A program made the position numbers and the translations under genes. 64,000 nt of DNA, from assembly GCF_000972785.3 (NCBI RefSeq), contig NZ_CP011253.3:1178001-1242000 (forward strand). The letters run 5' to 3'. Under the pieces are notes generated by a model, which saw only the letters and a list, made by a program, of their open reading frames with translations, ran no database searches and was not told the origin of the DNA. Shown here in pieces: positions 16,966-25,976 of this stretch. The stretch's first letter is position 1. Each line of letters opens with the position of its first letter. This DNA is from Pandoraea oxalativorans. Its GTDB lineage: Bacteria > Pseudomonadota > Gammaproteobacteria > Burkholderiales > Burkholderiaceae.

Positions 16966-18582
16966 TTAGTGCGACAGCGTCGGCATACCTTCCATGCTGG
17001 CGGCGTCGTTCTCACGCTCTTCCGACAGGTACGGCGTGCGCCAGCCAGCCTTCACGCCCCACTGGTAAAACGCGAGCGACAGCACCGCGACGATGACCAT
17101 GTCCCAGCCATAGGGCAGCAGACCGAGACCGCCGAATTCCTTGCTGCCGATATACGAGCAAAGCGCCATGCACGGCAGATACCCGATCAGCCACCACGAG
17201 GCCTTGAGGTCGCGCCCGAAGCCTTGCCACTTGTCCTTTGCCTGATAGTAGAAGTACACCGGCAGCGCCACGACCACCAGCACGATGATCTGGCCGGTCA
17301 GCGGCCAGCGGGCCCAGTACAGGATCAGCGAGGCGCAGACGAACGCGAACGGCGCGATCAGCGGCAGACCCGGCAGGCGCAGCGGACGGTGCATCTCCGG
17401 TGCCGAACGACGCAGCGACATCACGCTGATCGGGCCGGTGAGGTACGAAATCACGGTCGCCACCGAGATCACGGCGGCCAGCGAATCCCAGCCGCGGAAG
17501 AAGAACATGAAGATGAACGAGATGGCGAGGTTGAACCACATCGCCTGGCGCGGTACACCGTACAGCGGGTGTACACGACCGAAGATGGCGGGCAACGTGC
17601 GGTTGCGCTCCATCGCGTAGATCATTCGGCTGGTGGTGGCCATGTACGTCGTGCCTGTGCCGCTCGGGCTGAGGAACGCGTCGAAGTACAGCACGATCGC
17701 CAGCCAGTTCAGACCCAGTGCGATCGCCAGTTCGGCGAACGGCGAACTGAAGCTCACCATGTGCCAGCCGCCCGCCAGTTGCTCCGGCGAGAGCGCGCCG
17801 ATGTATGCGACTTGCAGCAATAGATAGATGACGGTCGCGAGCAGGATCGAGCCGACGACCGCAAACGGAATGCTGCGGCCCGGATCGCGCGCTTCACCGG
17901 CGAGGTTCACGGGACTTTGGAAGCCATTGAACGCGAACACGATACCGGATGTGGCAACGGCGGTCAGCACCGCCGACATGCCGTTCGGCGCGAAGCCGCC
18001 ATGCTCGGCGATGTTGAAGTTGCCCGGATGGAAGCCGGCAATTATCAGACCGGCGATGGTCAGCGCAGGAATCGCGAACTTGAAGAGCGTGATCGCCGTG
18101 TTGGCACGTGCGAACAGCTTCACGCCCCAGTAGTTCAGCATGAAGTAGACGATCACGAGCAGAGCGGATAGCACCAGCCCGCTCGTGGTGAGCGTACCGT
18201 CCACGAACAAGGCGTGCGCCCAGTCGTACGGCCACGTGCTCATGTACTGGATCGACGCTTCGGCTTCGATCGGAATGACCGACACGATGGCGATCCAGTT
18301 GGCCCAGGCGGCGATAAAGCCGACGAGACTGCCGTGCGAGTAACGGGAGTAGCGGACCATGCCGCCCGACTCGGGGAACATCGCGCCGAGCTCGGCGTAC
18401 GTCAGGGCAATGGCGAGGATCACGACGGCGCCGATAAGCCAGGCGAAAAGGGCGGCCGGTCCGGCGATCTTGGCGGCTTTCCAGGCGCCGAACAGCCAGC
18501 CGGAGCCGATGATCGAGCCGAGACCGGTCAACATCAGGGCGAACGGCCCGATGTTGCGCATGAGAGATTGATTGTTATCCAT
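16966..18582 (-). CDS. APC-superfamily amino acid permease
   Basis: A 538-residue integral membrane transporter with about 12-14 helices. The N-terminal APC signature is in helix 1 (LTGLGSIIGSGWLFGAWKAA, about residues 18-37). The unwound-helix GSGW motif and GEARDPGRSIP (about 230) are family features. It resembles the aspartate/proton symporter-like branch (YveA type) of the superfamily. The long C-terminal tail (about 515-538) is polar. A gene for succinate-semialdehyde dehydrogenase lies upstream on the same strand, so GABA or a related amino acid is a reasonable but unproven substrate. Confidence 0.88.
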   Translation of the reverse strand: MDNNQSLMRNIGPFALMLTGLGSIIGSGWLFGAWKAAKIAGPAALFAWLIGAVVILAIALTYAELGAMFPESGGMVRYSRYSHGSLVGFIAAWANWIAIVSVIPIEAEASIQYMSTWPYDWAHALFVDGTLTTSGLVLSALLVIVYFMLNYWGVKLFARANTAITLFKFAIPALTIAGLIIAGFHPGNFNIAEHGGFAPNGMSAVLTAVATSGIVFAFNGFQSPVNLAGEARDPGRSIPFAVVGSILLATVIYLLLQVAYIGALSPEQLAGGWHMVSFSSPFAELAIALGLNWLAIVLYFDAFLSPSGTGTTYMATTSRMIYAMERNRTLPAIFGRVHPLYGVPRQAMWFNLAISFIFMFFFRGWDSLAAVISVATVISYLTGPISVMSLRRSAPEMHRPLRLPGLPLIAPFAFVCASLILYWARWPLTGQIIVLVVVALPVYFYYQAKDKWQGFGRDLKASWWLIGYLPCMALCSYIGSKEFGGLGLLPYGWDMVIVAVLSLAFYQWGVKAGWRTPYLSEERENDAASMEGMPTLSH

Positions 18583-18990
18583 AGATGTCTACTCCACGCC
18601 CGGGAGGTGACAAGCAGACGCCCGCAGAGAGCGAGCGACGCATTGCGCGAGGGCGGACACGGCCGTCAGGCCGTCGCCATCACAAGGAGCATGACGGCGG
18701 GGGGAGGCGCTGACGGACGCGACTTCTGTTGATCGGCTTCGCGACACTGCACCGGCCTCCGACGTCACACCGCAATTGGCCCTTGTGTCGGACGAATTGG
18801 GGTCGGAGTCGCGGTTCGCGAAAAAAGCGCGATTCTACCCGAGCCGGACCCCATCTGTGGGACTTTGTAACGTTTCCACGATGGCGTCCGGTTCGGCGAC
18901 GTTAGGTCGAAATGCGCGCGACCCAGTGAGAGCGTGGCTCACGCCGTGGGAAAAGCAACTTTTACCAATTGTTAAGGGGTCAGATGTTTT
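18583..18990 (-). other. Intergenic region, 408 bp, upstream of the APC permease
   Basis: No reading frame with coding character was found. A minus-strand TAGAAT box is visible at 18837-18832 without a good -35 partner. It should hold the permease promoter and leader. Confidence 0.5.
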
Positions 18991-20499
18991 TCACATCCCC
19001 GCGAGGCAGAGATACTTCATCTCAAGGTACTCATCGATGCCGTATTTCGACCCCTCACGGCCCAAGCCGGATTGCTTGACCCCGCCGAATGGCGCGACTT
19101 CGTTCGAGATGAGGCCTGTGTTGATGCCGACCATGCCGGCCTCGATGCCCTCGGCCACGCGCCATACGCGGCCTACGTCGCGCGCGAAGAAATACGACGC
19201 CAGTCCGAAGTCGGATGCATTCGCCAGCCGGATGCCGTCGCCTTCGTCCTTGAAGCGGAAGACGGGCGCGACCGGGCCGAACGTCTCCTCCTGTGCCACG
19301 AGCATGTCGGCGCTGGCGTCGGCCACGACGGTCGGTTCGAAGAAGCGGCCGTGCAGCACCTTGCCGCCGACGGTGACGCGTCCGCCCTTGGCGACTGCGT
19401 CCTCGACGTGACGCTCGACCTTGGCGATGGCGGCATCCTCGATGAGCGGGCCGATCGCCACCCCCGGCTCGAAGCCATTTCCCACGCGCAGGCGGCTCAC
19501 CGCAGCAGTGAGCTTTTCGACGAAGGCGTCGTAAATCCCGTCCTGTGCGTAGATGCGGTTGGCGCAGACGCACGTTTGTCCTGCGTTGCGGAATTTGGAT
19601 GCGATGCAACCTTCGACGGCGGCATCGACGTCGGCGTCGTCGAATACCAGAAACGGCGCGAGACCGCCGAGCTCGAGCGCCACCTTCTTGATGGTGGACG
19701 CGCATTGCTCCATCAACTTCGCGCCGACCGGCGTCGAGCCGGTGAAGGAGAGGTGACGCACGCGCGGGCTGGACGTCAGCGCGTTACCCACGTCCGACGA
19801 GTTTTTCGACGTCACGACATTGAACACACCCTTGGGCAACCCGGCCCGGTCGGCCAACTCGGCGAGAGCCAACGCAGACAGCGGGGTGAGGCGCGCCGGT
19901 TTGACCACGATGGTGCAGCCCGCCGCGATGGCTGGCGCGATCTTGCGCGTGATCATCGCGATGGGGAAGTTCCACGGCGTGATCGACGCGCACACGCCGA
20001 TGGGTTGTTTGAGCACCAGCAGGCGCTTGCCGCCTTCGGGCGAGGCGAGTACGTCGCCGTCGATGCGTTTGGCTTCCTCGGCGAACCACTCGATGAACGA
20101 CGCACCATACGCGACCTCACCCTTGGATTCGGACAGCGGCTTGCCTTGTTCTGCCGTCATGATGGCGCCGAGGTCGTCCTGTGCCGCCATGATGAGATCG
20201 AACCAGAGACGCATGATGCGGGCGCGCTCCTTGCCGGTTTTGCGGCGCCACTCGGGCAGGGCGGTTTCGGCGGCGACGAGTGCGCGCTCGGTTTCCTTCG
20301 CGCCGAGATCGGCAACTTGCGCGATTTCGGCGTCGGTGGCCGGGTCGTTGACCGCGAAGGTGGCGTGGGAGTCGGCTTGCGTCCAGTCGCCGTCGATGTA
20401 GGCGCTGGACTTGAGCAGGTCGGGATCTTTGAGGCGAGCCAGCGCGGGATGTGACTTGGCCGACGCGTGGGCGGTGTGGGAGGCGCGGGATGAGGACAC
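18991..20499 (-). CDS. gabD: NAD(P)-dependent succinate-semialdehyde dehydrogenase
   Basis: A 502-residue aldehyde dehydrogenase converting succinate semialdehyde to succinate at the end of GABA degradation. The start is GTG 20499-20497 with AGGAGC upstream. Catalytic residues are present: Asn177 (TPWNFP), Glu276 in the ELGG motif and the nucleophile Cys310 (GQTCVCANR). The motif normally read ELGGN is ELGGL here (residues 276-280), and the KPA motif is followed by RLT instead of xQT. The extended N-terminus (about 25 residues) is Ser/His/Ala-rich. The neighbouring amino acid permease fits GABA use. Another semialdehyde substrate, such as glutarate semialdehyde, remains possible. Confidence 0.88.
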   Translation of the reverse strand: MSSSRASHTAHASAKSHPALARLKDPDLLKSSAYIDGDWTQADSHATFAVNDPATDAEIAQVADLGAKETERALVAAETALPEWRRKTGKERARIMRLWFDLIMAAQDDLGAIMTAEQGKPLSESKGEVAYGASFIEWFAEEAKRIDGDVLASPEGGKRLLVLKQPIGVCASITPWNFPIAMITRKIAPAIAAGCTIVVKPARLTPLSALALAELADRAGLPKGVFNVVTSKNSSDVGNALTSSPRVRHLSFTGSTPVGAKLMEQCASTIKKVALELGGLAPFLVFDDADVDAAVEGCIASKFRNAGQTCVCANRIYAQDGIYDAFVEKLTAAVSRLRVGNGFEPGVAIGPLIEDAAIAKVERHVEDAVAKGGRVTVGGKVLHGRFFEPTVVADASADMLVAQEETFGPVAPVFRFKDEGDGIRLANASDFGLASYFFARDVGRVWRVAEGIEAGMVGINTGLISNEVAPFGGVKQSGLGREGSKYGIDEYLEMKYLCLAGM

Positions 20500-20713
20500 G
20501 ATTAGCTCCTTTCGATGACCGGCCGGTGCGCTCGGGGGGAGTTCGCGCCGACCCGGGGGACGGAAACGGATACGGCTTATCTGTCTTTCGGATGCCAGCT
20601 TACTCTATTGATGGAGAGGGTTCGTGACGTGCAGCGTGCATTGCGCGCAAACACAAACGCCGACAGCCTGATGGCCGCCGGCGTTGGGCATGACGCGGAG
20701 TCGGTGGCCGGTT

Positions 20714-22264
20714 TTACAGGCCGAGATCCTTATATAGAGCAGCCATGCGCGCGTCGACGTCGGCGGTCATTTCGATCGGACGCCCCCACTCGCGCGAAGT
20801 TTCGCCCGGCCACTTGTTGGTCGCGTCGATCCCCATCTTCGAGCCCAGCCCGGCCTTGGGCGAGGCGAAATCGAGATAGTCGATAGGGGTCTGGTCGACG
20901 AGCGTGGTGTCGCGCGTCGGGTCGACACGTGTCGTGATCGCCCAGATGACCTCCTTCCAGTCACGGATATCGACGTCTTCGTCCACCACGACGATGAACT
21001 TCGTATACATGAACTGGCGCAGGAAGCTCCACACCCCGAACATCACGCGCTTGGCATGGCCCGGATACGCCTTCTTCATCTGGACGATGGCCATTCGGTA
21101 GCTGCAACCCTCGGGCGGCAGATAGAAGTCGGTGATTTCCGGGAACTGCTTTTGCAGCAGCGGCACGAAGACTTCGTTCAAGGCCACACCCAGGACAGCC
21201 GGCTCATCGGGCGGCTTGCCCGTGTAAGTCGAGTGATAGACGGCGTTGCGGCGCATCGTAATACGCTCGATCTTGAACACCGGGAACCACTCCTGCTCGT
21301 TGTAGTAGCCGGTGTGATCGCCGTAAGGGCCTTCGAGCGCATGTTCGTAACCGGCGGTCGCACCCCGCGAGGGCGGCGGCGGTGCGCATTCGGGGACGAT
21401 AGGCGGTTGTTCGGACGGATAAATAAAGCCTTCGAGCACGATCTCGGCGCGGGCAGGCACGCGTAGCGACTCCAGTCCGGGCGTCACGCACTTCGCCAGT
21501 TCCGTGCGGCTGCCGCGCAGCAAGCCAGCAAATTGATACTCGGAGAGTGTGTCGGGCACGGGGGTGACCGCGCCGAGCATGGTCGCCGGGTCGGCCCCGA
21601 GGGCGACGGCAATCGGGAATGGCTTGCCCGGATTCGCCTGTGCGAACTCGCGGAAATCCAGCGCACCGCCGCGATGCGCGAGCCAGCGCATGATGACTTC
21701 GTTGCGGCTGATGACCTGCTGACGATAGATGCCGAGATTCTGACGCTTACGGTGCGGGCCCTTGGTGATGACCAGTCCCCACGTAATCAGCGGCGCTGCG
21801 TCGCCGGGCCAGCAGGTTTGGATCGGCAGACGGGAGAGGTCGACGTCGTCGCCCTCCCAGACGATCTCCTGACACACCGGGCTACTGACTTCTTTCGGGG
21901 CCATGTCCCACACGGCCTTGGCCATGCCGAACAACTTGCCTGCGTCCTTCAGCCCGCGCGGCGGCTCGGGTTCCTTTAACGTCGAGAGAAGACGGCCGAT
22001 ATCGCGCAGCGAGCCGAGGGCGTTCTCGCCCTGCTCGACCCCCATTCCCAGTGCCACTCGTTCAGGGGTGCCAAACAAGTTGGCCAGCACGGGCATGTCA
22101 TGACCGGTCGGCTGCTCGAACCACAGGGCCGGACCACCGGCTTTGAGCACGCGGTCGGCCAGCGCTGTCATCTCAAGCACCGGCGAGACCGGCACGTCTA
22201 CGCGACGAAGCTGGCCGGATCGCTCCAGTTGCGCGGTGAAGTCACGAAGATCGAGATATTTCAT
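20714..22264 (-). CDS. ubiD: UbiD-family decarboxylase (4-hydroxy-3-polyprenylbenzoate decarboxylase)
   Basis: A 516-residue prenylated-FMN-dependent decarboxylase of ubiquinone synthesis. The start at 22264-22262 ([20 protein letters not shown]) matches the family N-terminus; a codon six triplets upstream is less likely. Family features are [34 protein letters not shown], the [13 protein letters not shown] segment with active-site acidic residues, and [15 protein letters not shown]. Length is close to E. coli UbiD (497). No ubiX, the flavin prenyltransferase gene, is adjacent. It is divergent from the transglycosylase unit. Confidence 0.94.
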   Translation of the reverse strand: MKYLDLRDFTAQLERSGQLRRVDVPVSPVLEMTALADRVLKAGGPALWFEQPTGHDMPVLANLFGTPERVALGMGVEQGENALGSLRDIGRLLSTLKEPEPPRGLKDAGKLFGMAKAVWDMAPKEVSSPVCQEIVWEGDDVDLSRLPIQTCWPGDAAPLITWGLVITKGPHRKRQNLGIYRQQVISRNEVIMRWLAHRGGALDFREFAQANPGKPFPIAVALGADPATMLGAVTPVPDTLSEYQFAGLLRGSRTELAKCVTPGLESLRVPARAEIVLEGFIYPSEQPPIVPECAPPPPSRGATAGYEHALEGPYGDHTGYYNEQEWFPVFKIERITMRRNAVYHSTYTGKPPDEPAVLGVALNEVFVPLLQKQFPEITDFYLPPEGCSYRMAIVQMKKAYPGHAKRVMFGVWSFLRQFMYTKFIVVVDEDVDIRDWKEVIWAITTRVDPTRDTTLVDQTPIDYLDFASPKAGLGSKMGIDATNKWPGETSREWGRPIEMTADVDARMAALYKDLGL

Positions 22265-22461
22265 GAAACAAACCGTTACCAAAAATTTTTACGAAATTCA
22301 TACGCCTGGATCGAACGGGCGTTTGAATCGCGTGAAAGTCGGGGTGACACCCTTGTAAACGCGGGGTGGGGCAGGGCATTTTACCGGCCAAGGCAGTAAA
22401 ACGTCACGGCAAAACAGGCGTTACAAATTACTTTTGGTAATGATTTTGACTGTTAATAGTA

Positions 22462-22489
22462 TTGACGGATTATATATCACTGCTACAAT
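22462..22489 (+). promoter_or_regulatory. Sigma-70 promoter of the transglycosylase unit
   Basis: TTGACG (22462-22467), a 16-bp AT-rich spacer and TACAAT (22484-22489) lie in a markedly AT-rich stretch. Predicted transcription starts near 22496, giving a 5' leader of about 337 nt before the ATG at 22833. Confidence 0.75.
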
Positions 22490-22495
22490 CCGCCC

Positions 22496-22832
22496 GTTGA
22501 ATCCAGAAAGGCGGCTTCGATGACGGGTAGGCCGACCCGCTCGAGCTTAGCGACAACTACAACATCGACGTGGATTTTCAGTGGCTGGTTTTCTCACTGA
22601 GGTTGGGAAACCAGTGTTTTAGGAAGCAGCGCGAGCGATAGCTCGTCAGCGCCAGAGACCTGAACAGGTCGGCGCGCTGCGGCGGTAGCGGCATCGTCCA
22701 TGACAACACGATGCACCGCCTCTTTCCATATGCCGTAAGTAAGCGCTTAACGGGATGCCTGGCGGGCATACCGGCTTACTTCCTTACGCCCCGGGGCCAC
22801 CCCGTGGTGACGGCGTAACCGGAGTACGTAGT
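22496..22832 (+). promoter_or_regulatory. Long, strongly structured 5' leader (candidate cis-regulatory RNA)
   Basis: No coding frame was found; instead there are nested inverted repeats. H1: CTGGTTT 22585-22591 with AAACCAG 22608-22614. A three-way junction is closed by GCAGCGC 22626-22632 with GCGCTGC 22674-22680. It encloses GAGC/GCTC (22633-22644, loop GATA) and GACCT/AGGTC (22657-22670, loop GAAC). H4: GGCGGT plus GCATCGT (22681-22697, AGCG bulge) with ACGATGC plus ACCGCC (22708-22720). Near the start codon, TTACGCC 22784-22790 pairs with GGCGTAA 22812-22818 around an inner CGGGG/CCCCG. The Shine-Dalgarno GGAG is at 22821-22824. The segment 22774-22787 could instead pair with 22735-22744, so a switch is conceivable. 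I do not recognise the RNA class. Confidence 0.6.
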
Positions 22833-23888
22833 ATGAAGAAGTCTGGTTTATCACCCTGGCTACTGGCCGTGTTCGGTGCGCTTCGCGCGCGCGGCGCGGC
22901 AACGGTAGCCGTGGCTCGCCGCGATTGGCGTCGCCTGGCCTGGCACGGCGGTCGTTTTGGACTGTACACGTCCAGCGCGCTTGGCCTCGTTGCCGTGGTT
23001 GGTACGCTGGCGCTGTGGGCTCGACCGACGTGGCGCGCCGATATGGCGTCGCGCGTGGGTCCGCTGCTTGAAGCAGCCACCGGTACGGCCAGCGCGGCTG
23101 GCCAGGGCGCCAACGGCGGCATCGTCGCACAAGGCACGGCGTCGGATTCGACGATGATGGCGCAAGCGGCGCAGCACGTGCCGTCGGCCGCTGTCCTCGC
23201 GGCGTATATTCCGAACCAACGTGTGGCGGCCGATGCGCGCGCCACCAAGGTGCTCGATACGCGTGAACAGATTGCCGTTGCCGACTATCTCGCGCGCCGC
23301 TATCGCGTGGCGGGCGACGTGACGGGTAACCTCGTGCGCGCGGCTTACTCGACGGGCAACGAAGTCGGACTCGATCCGTTGCTGCTGCTCGCCGTGATGG
23401 CCATCGAATCGGGTTTCAACCCGTATGCCGAGAGCACCGTCGGTGCGCAAGGCCTCATGCAGGTCATGTCGAAAGTGCATCAGGACAAGCTTGAATACTT
23501 CGGCGGTCCGGAAGCTGCACTGCACCCGCTGGCCAATATCAAGGTCGGTGCACTGATCCTGAAGGAATGCATCGCACGTGGCGGTTCGCTCGCGGGCGGT
23601 CTGCGTCTGTATGTCGGGTCGACCAGCACCGGTGACGGTGGCTATGGTGCAAAGGTGCTCGCCGAGCGCGATCGACTGCGTGGCGTGTCCATGGGACGCA
23701 AGGTCTCGCCGAACGAGCCGCAAGCGCCGGTGATCGTCAGCTCGGCCAAACCGGTGGCGAAGCCGGTCTCGGCTGGCAAGTCGATTGATTCGACGGAGTC
23801 GGCTCCCGCACCGGCAGCGTCGACCTCGAACGGCAAGGCGGCTTCGGCTGCCAAGCCGCTCGAAGCGGACGATAGCACGGCAGCCTGA
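22833..23888 (+). CDS. Lytic transglycosylase, membrane-anchored (SLT domain)
   Basis: A 351-residue peptidoglycan-cleaving enzyme. ATG 22833 has GGAG eight bases upstream; an in-frame codon 26 triplets earlier lies inside the structured leader and was rejected. A cytoplasmic basic N-terminus of about 50 residues precedes one membrane segment (LYTSSALGLVAVVGTLALWA), leaving the rest in the periplasm. The SLT/goose-lysozyme-like fold covers about residues 150-270. Its catalytic Glu is in LLAVMAIESGFNPYAES, followed by GAQGLMQVM. The C-terminal 75 residues are an Ala/Ser/Pro-rich low-complexity tail. The gene stands alone under its own promoter. Confidence 0.9.
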   Translation: MKKSGLSPWLLAVFGALRARGAATVAVARRDWRRLAWHGGRFGLYTSSALGLVAVVGTLALWARPTWRADMASRVGPLLEAATGTASAAGQGANGGIVAQGTASDSTMMAQAAQHVPSAAVLAAYIPNQRVAADARATKVLDTREQIAVADYLARRYRVAGDVTGNLVRAAYSTGNEVGLDPLLLLAVMAIESGFNPYAESTVGAQGLMQVMSKVHQDKLEYFGGPEAALHPLANIKVGALILKECIARGGSLAGGLRLYVGSTSTGDGGYGAKVLAERDRLRGVSMGRKVSPNEPQAPVIVSSAKPVAKPVSAGKSIDSTESAPAPAASTSNGKAASAAKPLEADDSTAA

Positions 23889-23946
23889 GCGGTCGGCACT
23901 TGCCGACGACCTCGCGATGCGCCACGGCCGGCGCATCCTTCGGCCT

Positions 23947-23975
23947 GCGAGGTTATCTATATAGATAGCCTTCGC
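23947..23975. terminator. AT-rich near-palindrome between convergent genes
   Basis: GGTTATCTAT and ATAGATAGCC (23951-23970) are inverted repeats with one G-T pair, extended by GCGA and TCGC on the outside. It lies between the convergent transglycosylase and FAD-protein genes. Termination is the simplest role; there is no classical T-run. Confidence 0.45.
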
Positions 23976-24046
23976 AACCGCCGATAAATTCCCCTTCAGA
24001 TGACCCCGGTTTCCGCAAGCCGTCAGGTCTCCCACTGTTCCAAACT

Positions 24047-25732
24047 TCATTCGAGTCTTCCGAATCGCGCCTTTGCGATCTGCCGGGCGAGATTTGTCCC
24101 GGTTTCCGGTGAATAGGCCCCCATGGAGCGCATGATGGTGCTCTGTCTACCATGAGCGACGTCGGCGATGCGGGAAATTTCCTCGTTGTACGTAGCCATC
24201 AGGGCTTTCGGGATCACGCCGTTTGAGCCACCGAATTGCGGATGCGTGACCAGACGCTCGATGGCTTCGGGGTACGCGGACACCGCAAACGACGCGCCGG
24301 TTGCTCCGGCAGGAGATCCGCAGGCAGCGGCGTCGCCGACAATCACCGCGTTCCCCTTTCCGGCGATTTTCGCGCGCATCAGTTTCACGTTGATTTCACC
24401 CGACGCAAACTGGCGTGTCGCTTCGCCGACTTGAAAAGGCGTAGTACGTCGCGCGACGATATGCGCTTGTGCGCACGCCAGCTCGGCGCGCATCGCCGCT
24501 TCGTTCGGTCTCGCGTCTGCGGGCGTGCAGACTGAGACGAGGGCGACCGACTGACGGGGCTGCTCGACGTAATCGACGACGGTTATCCGGAACGGATCGT
24601 GGCGGACGTCGATGACGTCGAAGTTGTCCGGACGGTATGCGCCGGTTGTGGGCTGTACGTAAACACTTTGGTGCCAGCTTTCATTCGGATCGACCGCAGC
24701 CGGTGCGCCGCCGATGACTTCCCGATTCGCGCTGTGCGCGCCTTCCGCGATGCAAATCAGATCGATCGGGAAGTTTGGGCGGATGGATTCTTCCCCTATC
24801 TTGAGCACAGGTATGAAGCGATCGTCTGCGCTCCTGTTTTCCTGCAGATGCACCTCCGCATGGACGATGTCGATGCCCGGTTGCGCGGCGCAATAGTCGT
24901 TCAGACTCCGCTCGAGGTCCATCAGGCTCGTAAGCACGAGCGTTTCGGTGCGCATACGCTCCGGTGGGCCGAGGCGCCAGTCGTTCAGGTCCGTCGATCC
25001 GATAAATTGATCGTCGGGAAATGCCGGGTCGAGGTACGGCGAGCTGATCGTCGCTTCCCGCTCATGTTGCGCGATGATGCGCCTGGTCGAGCTGGGCTCG
25101 TGCACGTCGAGATAGGCAGAAACCCCTCCGATGGGCCGTTTCAGTTGCGGAAGCCGGGCGGGAAGGCCGTCGGACGGTGCCATCCATTCCATGAATCGGC
25201 AGTGTTTCTGAAGTTGCCGACGCAGCGCCATGCCGTCCCGCTCAATCCTGATCTCGGTGACAGTCTGCCGCTCGTTGTTGCGTATGGTGCGCGCGATGCC
25301 ATCGACGGTGGGCATGTTGCCTGCGACGCCGCGATCCGGCGCCAGGCGTGCAAGCGAGAAGACGGCGTCCTGCTTCAGATTGACGATGTTTTGACGGCTG
25401 TAGGCGCCTCGTTTTTCCACAACGAGCACGTTGAAGCCTTGTTTGACGAGGATAAGCGATGTGGCGTAGCCACTGAGACTGCCACCGGAGACGATGGCCA
25501 CGGGCGTACCCGACACTGTCTTGCTGGCCTCGAACTTTGCCAAGAGCGCTTGAACCGCTGCGGGTGTCGCATCGACGGTCGATATCAGCGGGAAGGGCGG
25601 CAGTTCCGGCGGTGGTGTGGTCGTCGATGCCGACAGCGGCTCGTCGCCCACTTCTGACGACACGCCGGGGGCAGGCTGCGACGTTGCCACGAGATGGGCA
25701 TAGGTGGATGAAGACGCCAAAGCCGGAATCAT
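24047..25732 (-). CDS. Solitary FAD-binding monooxygenase-like protein (MICAL-like nucleotide fold)
   Basis: A 561-residue protein; ATG 25732-25730 has GGGAG upstream. The first 50 residues are Ser/Thr/Pro-rich (contains TTTPPPELPPFP) and look disordered. The FAD Rossmann segment follows at about residues 77-105 (VAIVSGGSLSGYATSLILVK then VLVVEKR). The glycine motif is degenerate: GGSLSG, not GxGxxG. The stretch VVEKRGAYSRQNIV resembles the VVEKRxxFSRxNV segment of eukaryotic MICAL flavoenzymes. A second FAD motif is NAVIVGDAAACGSPAGATGA (about 465-485). Composition is visibly less GC-rich than its neighbours and no partner gene is adjacent, suggesting acquisition. Substrate unknown; a generic PHBH-type hydroxylase is the alternative. 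Confidence 0.65.
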   Translation of the reverse strand: MIPALASSSTYAHLVATSQPAPGVSSEVGDEPLSASTTTPPPELPPFPLISTVDATPAAVQALLAKFEASKTVSGTPVAIVSGGSLSGYATSLILVKQGFNVLVVEKRGAYSRQNIVNLKQDAVFSLARLAPDRGVAGNMPTVDGIARTIRNNERQTVTEIRIERDGMALRRQLQKHCRFMEWMAPSDGLPARLPQLKRPIGGVSAYLDVHEPSSTRRIIAQHEREATISSPYLDPAFPDDQFIGSTDLNDWRLGPPERMRTETLVLTSLMDLERSLNDYCAAQPGIDIVHAEVHLQENRSADDRFIPVLKIGEESIRPNFPIDLICIAEGAHSANREVIGGAPAAVDPNESWHQSVYVQPTTGAYRPDNFDVIDVRHDPFRITVVDYVEQPRQSVALVSVCTPADARPNEAAMRAELACAQAHIVARRTTPFQVGEATRQFASGEINVKLMRAKIAGKGNAVIVGDAAACGSPAGATGASFAVSAYPEAIERLVTHPQFGGSNGVIPKALMATYNEEISRIADVAHGRQSTIMRSMGAYSPETGTNLARQIAKARFGRLE

Positions 25733-25976
25733 GATTCATCTCCCAAGGGATGCGTAAGAACGTTCCAAATGGACCGAGCACGCGTTCGACGACGTGACGG
25801 CCGATTCTGCATCACAGATGGCTCAGACTTATGATGCCGCTGACGGAATGGGATCGTGCTGCACGATTCCGCCAATTTTCGACGGAAGGAGGGCGCAACT
25901 CAGGGCGCGGCAACGCGCCCATTCGGCGATGGCTGGGGCGCCACGCAAGGATTCGCGTCGCGTACCGCGCGCTAGC

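Noticed and set aside
22615..22680. 4.5S (SRP) RNA, because of the GGAAGCAGC string
   Set aside because: The paired GGTCAGGTCCGGAAGGAAGCAGCC domain of SRP RNA is not present; the match is nine bases only.
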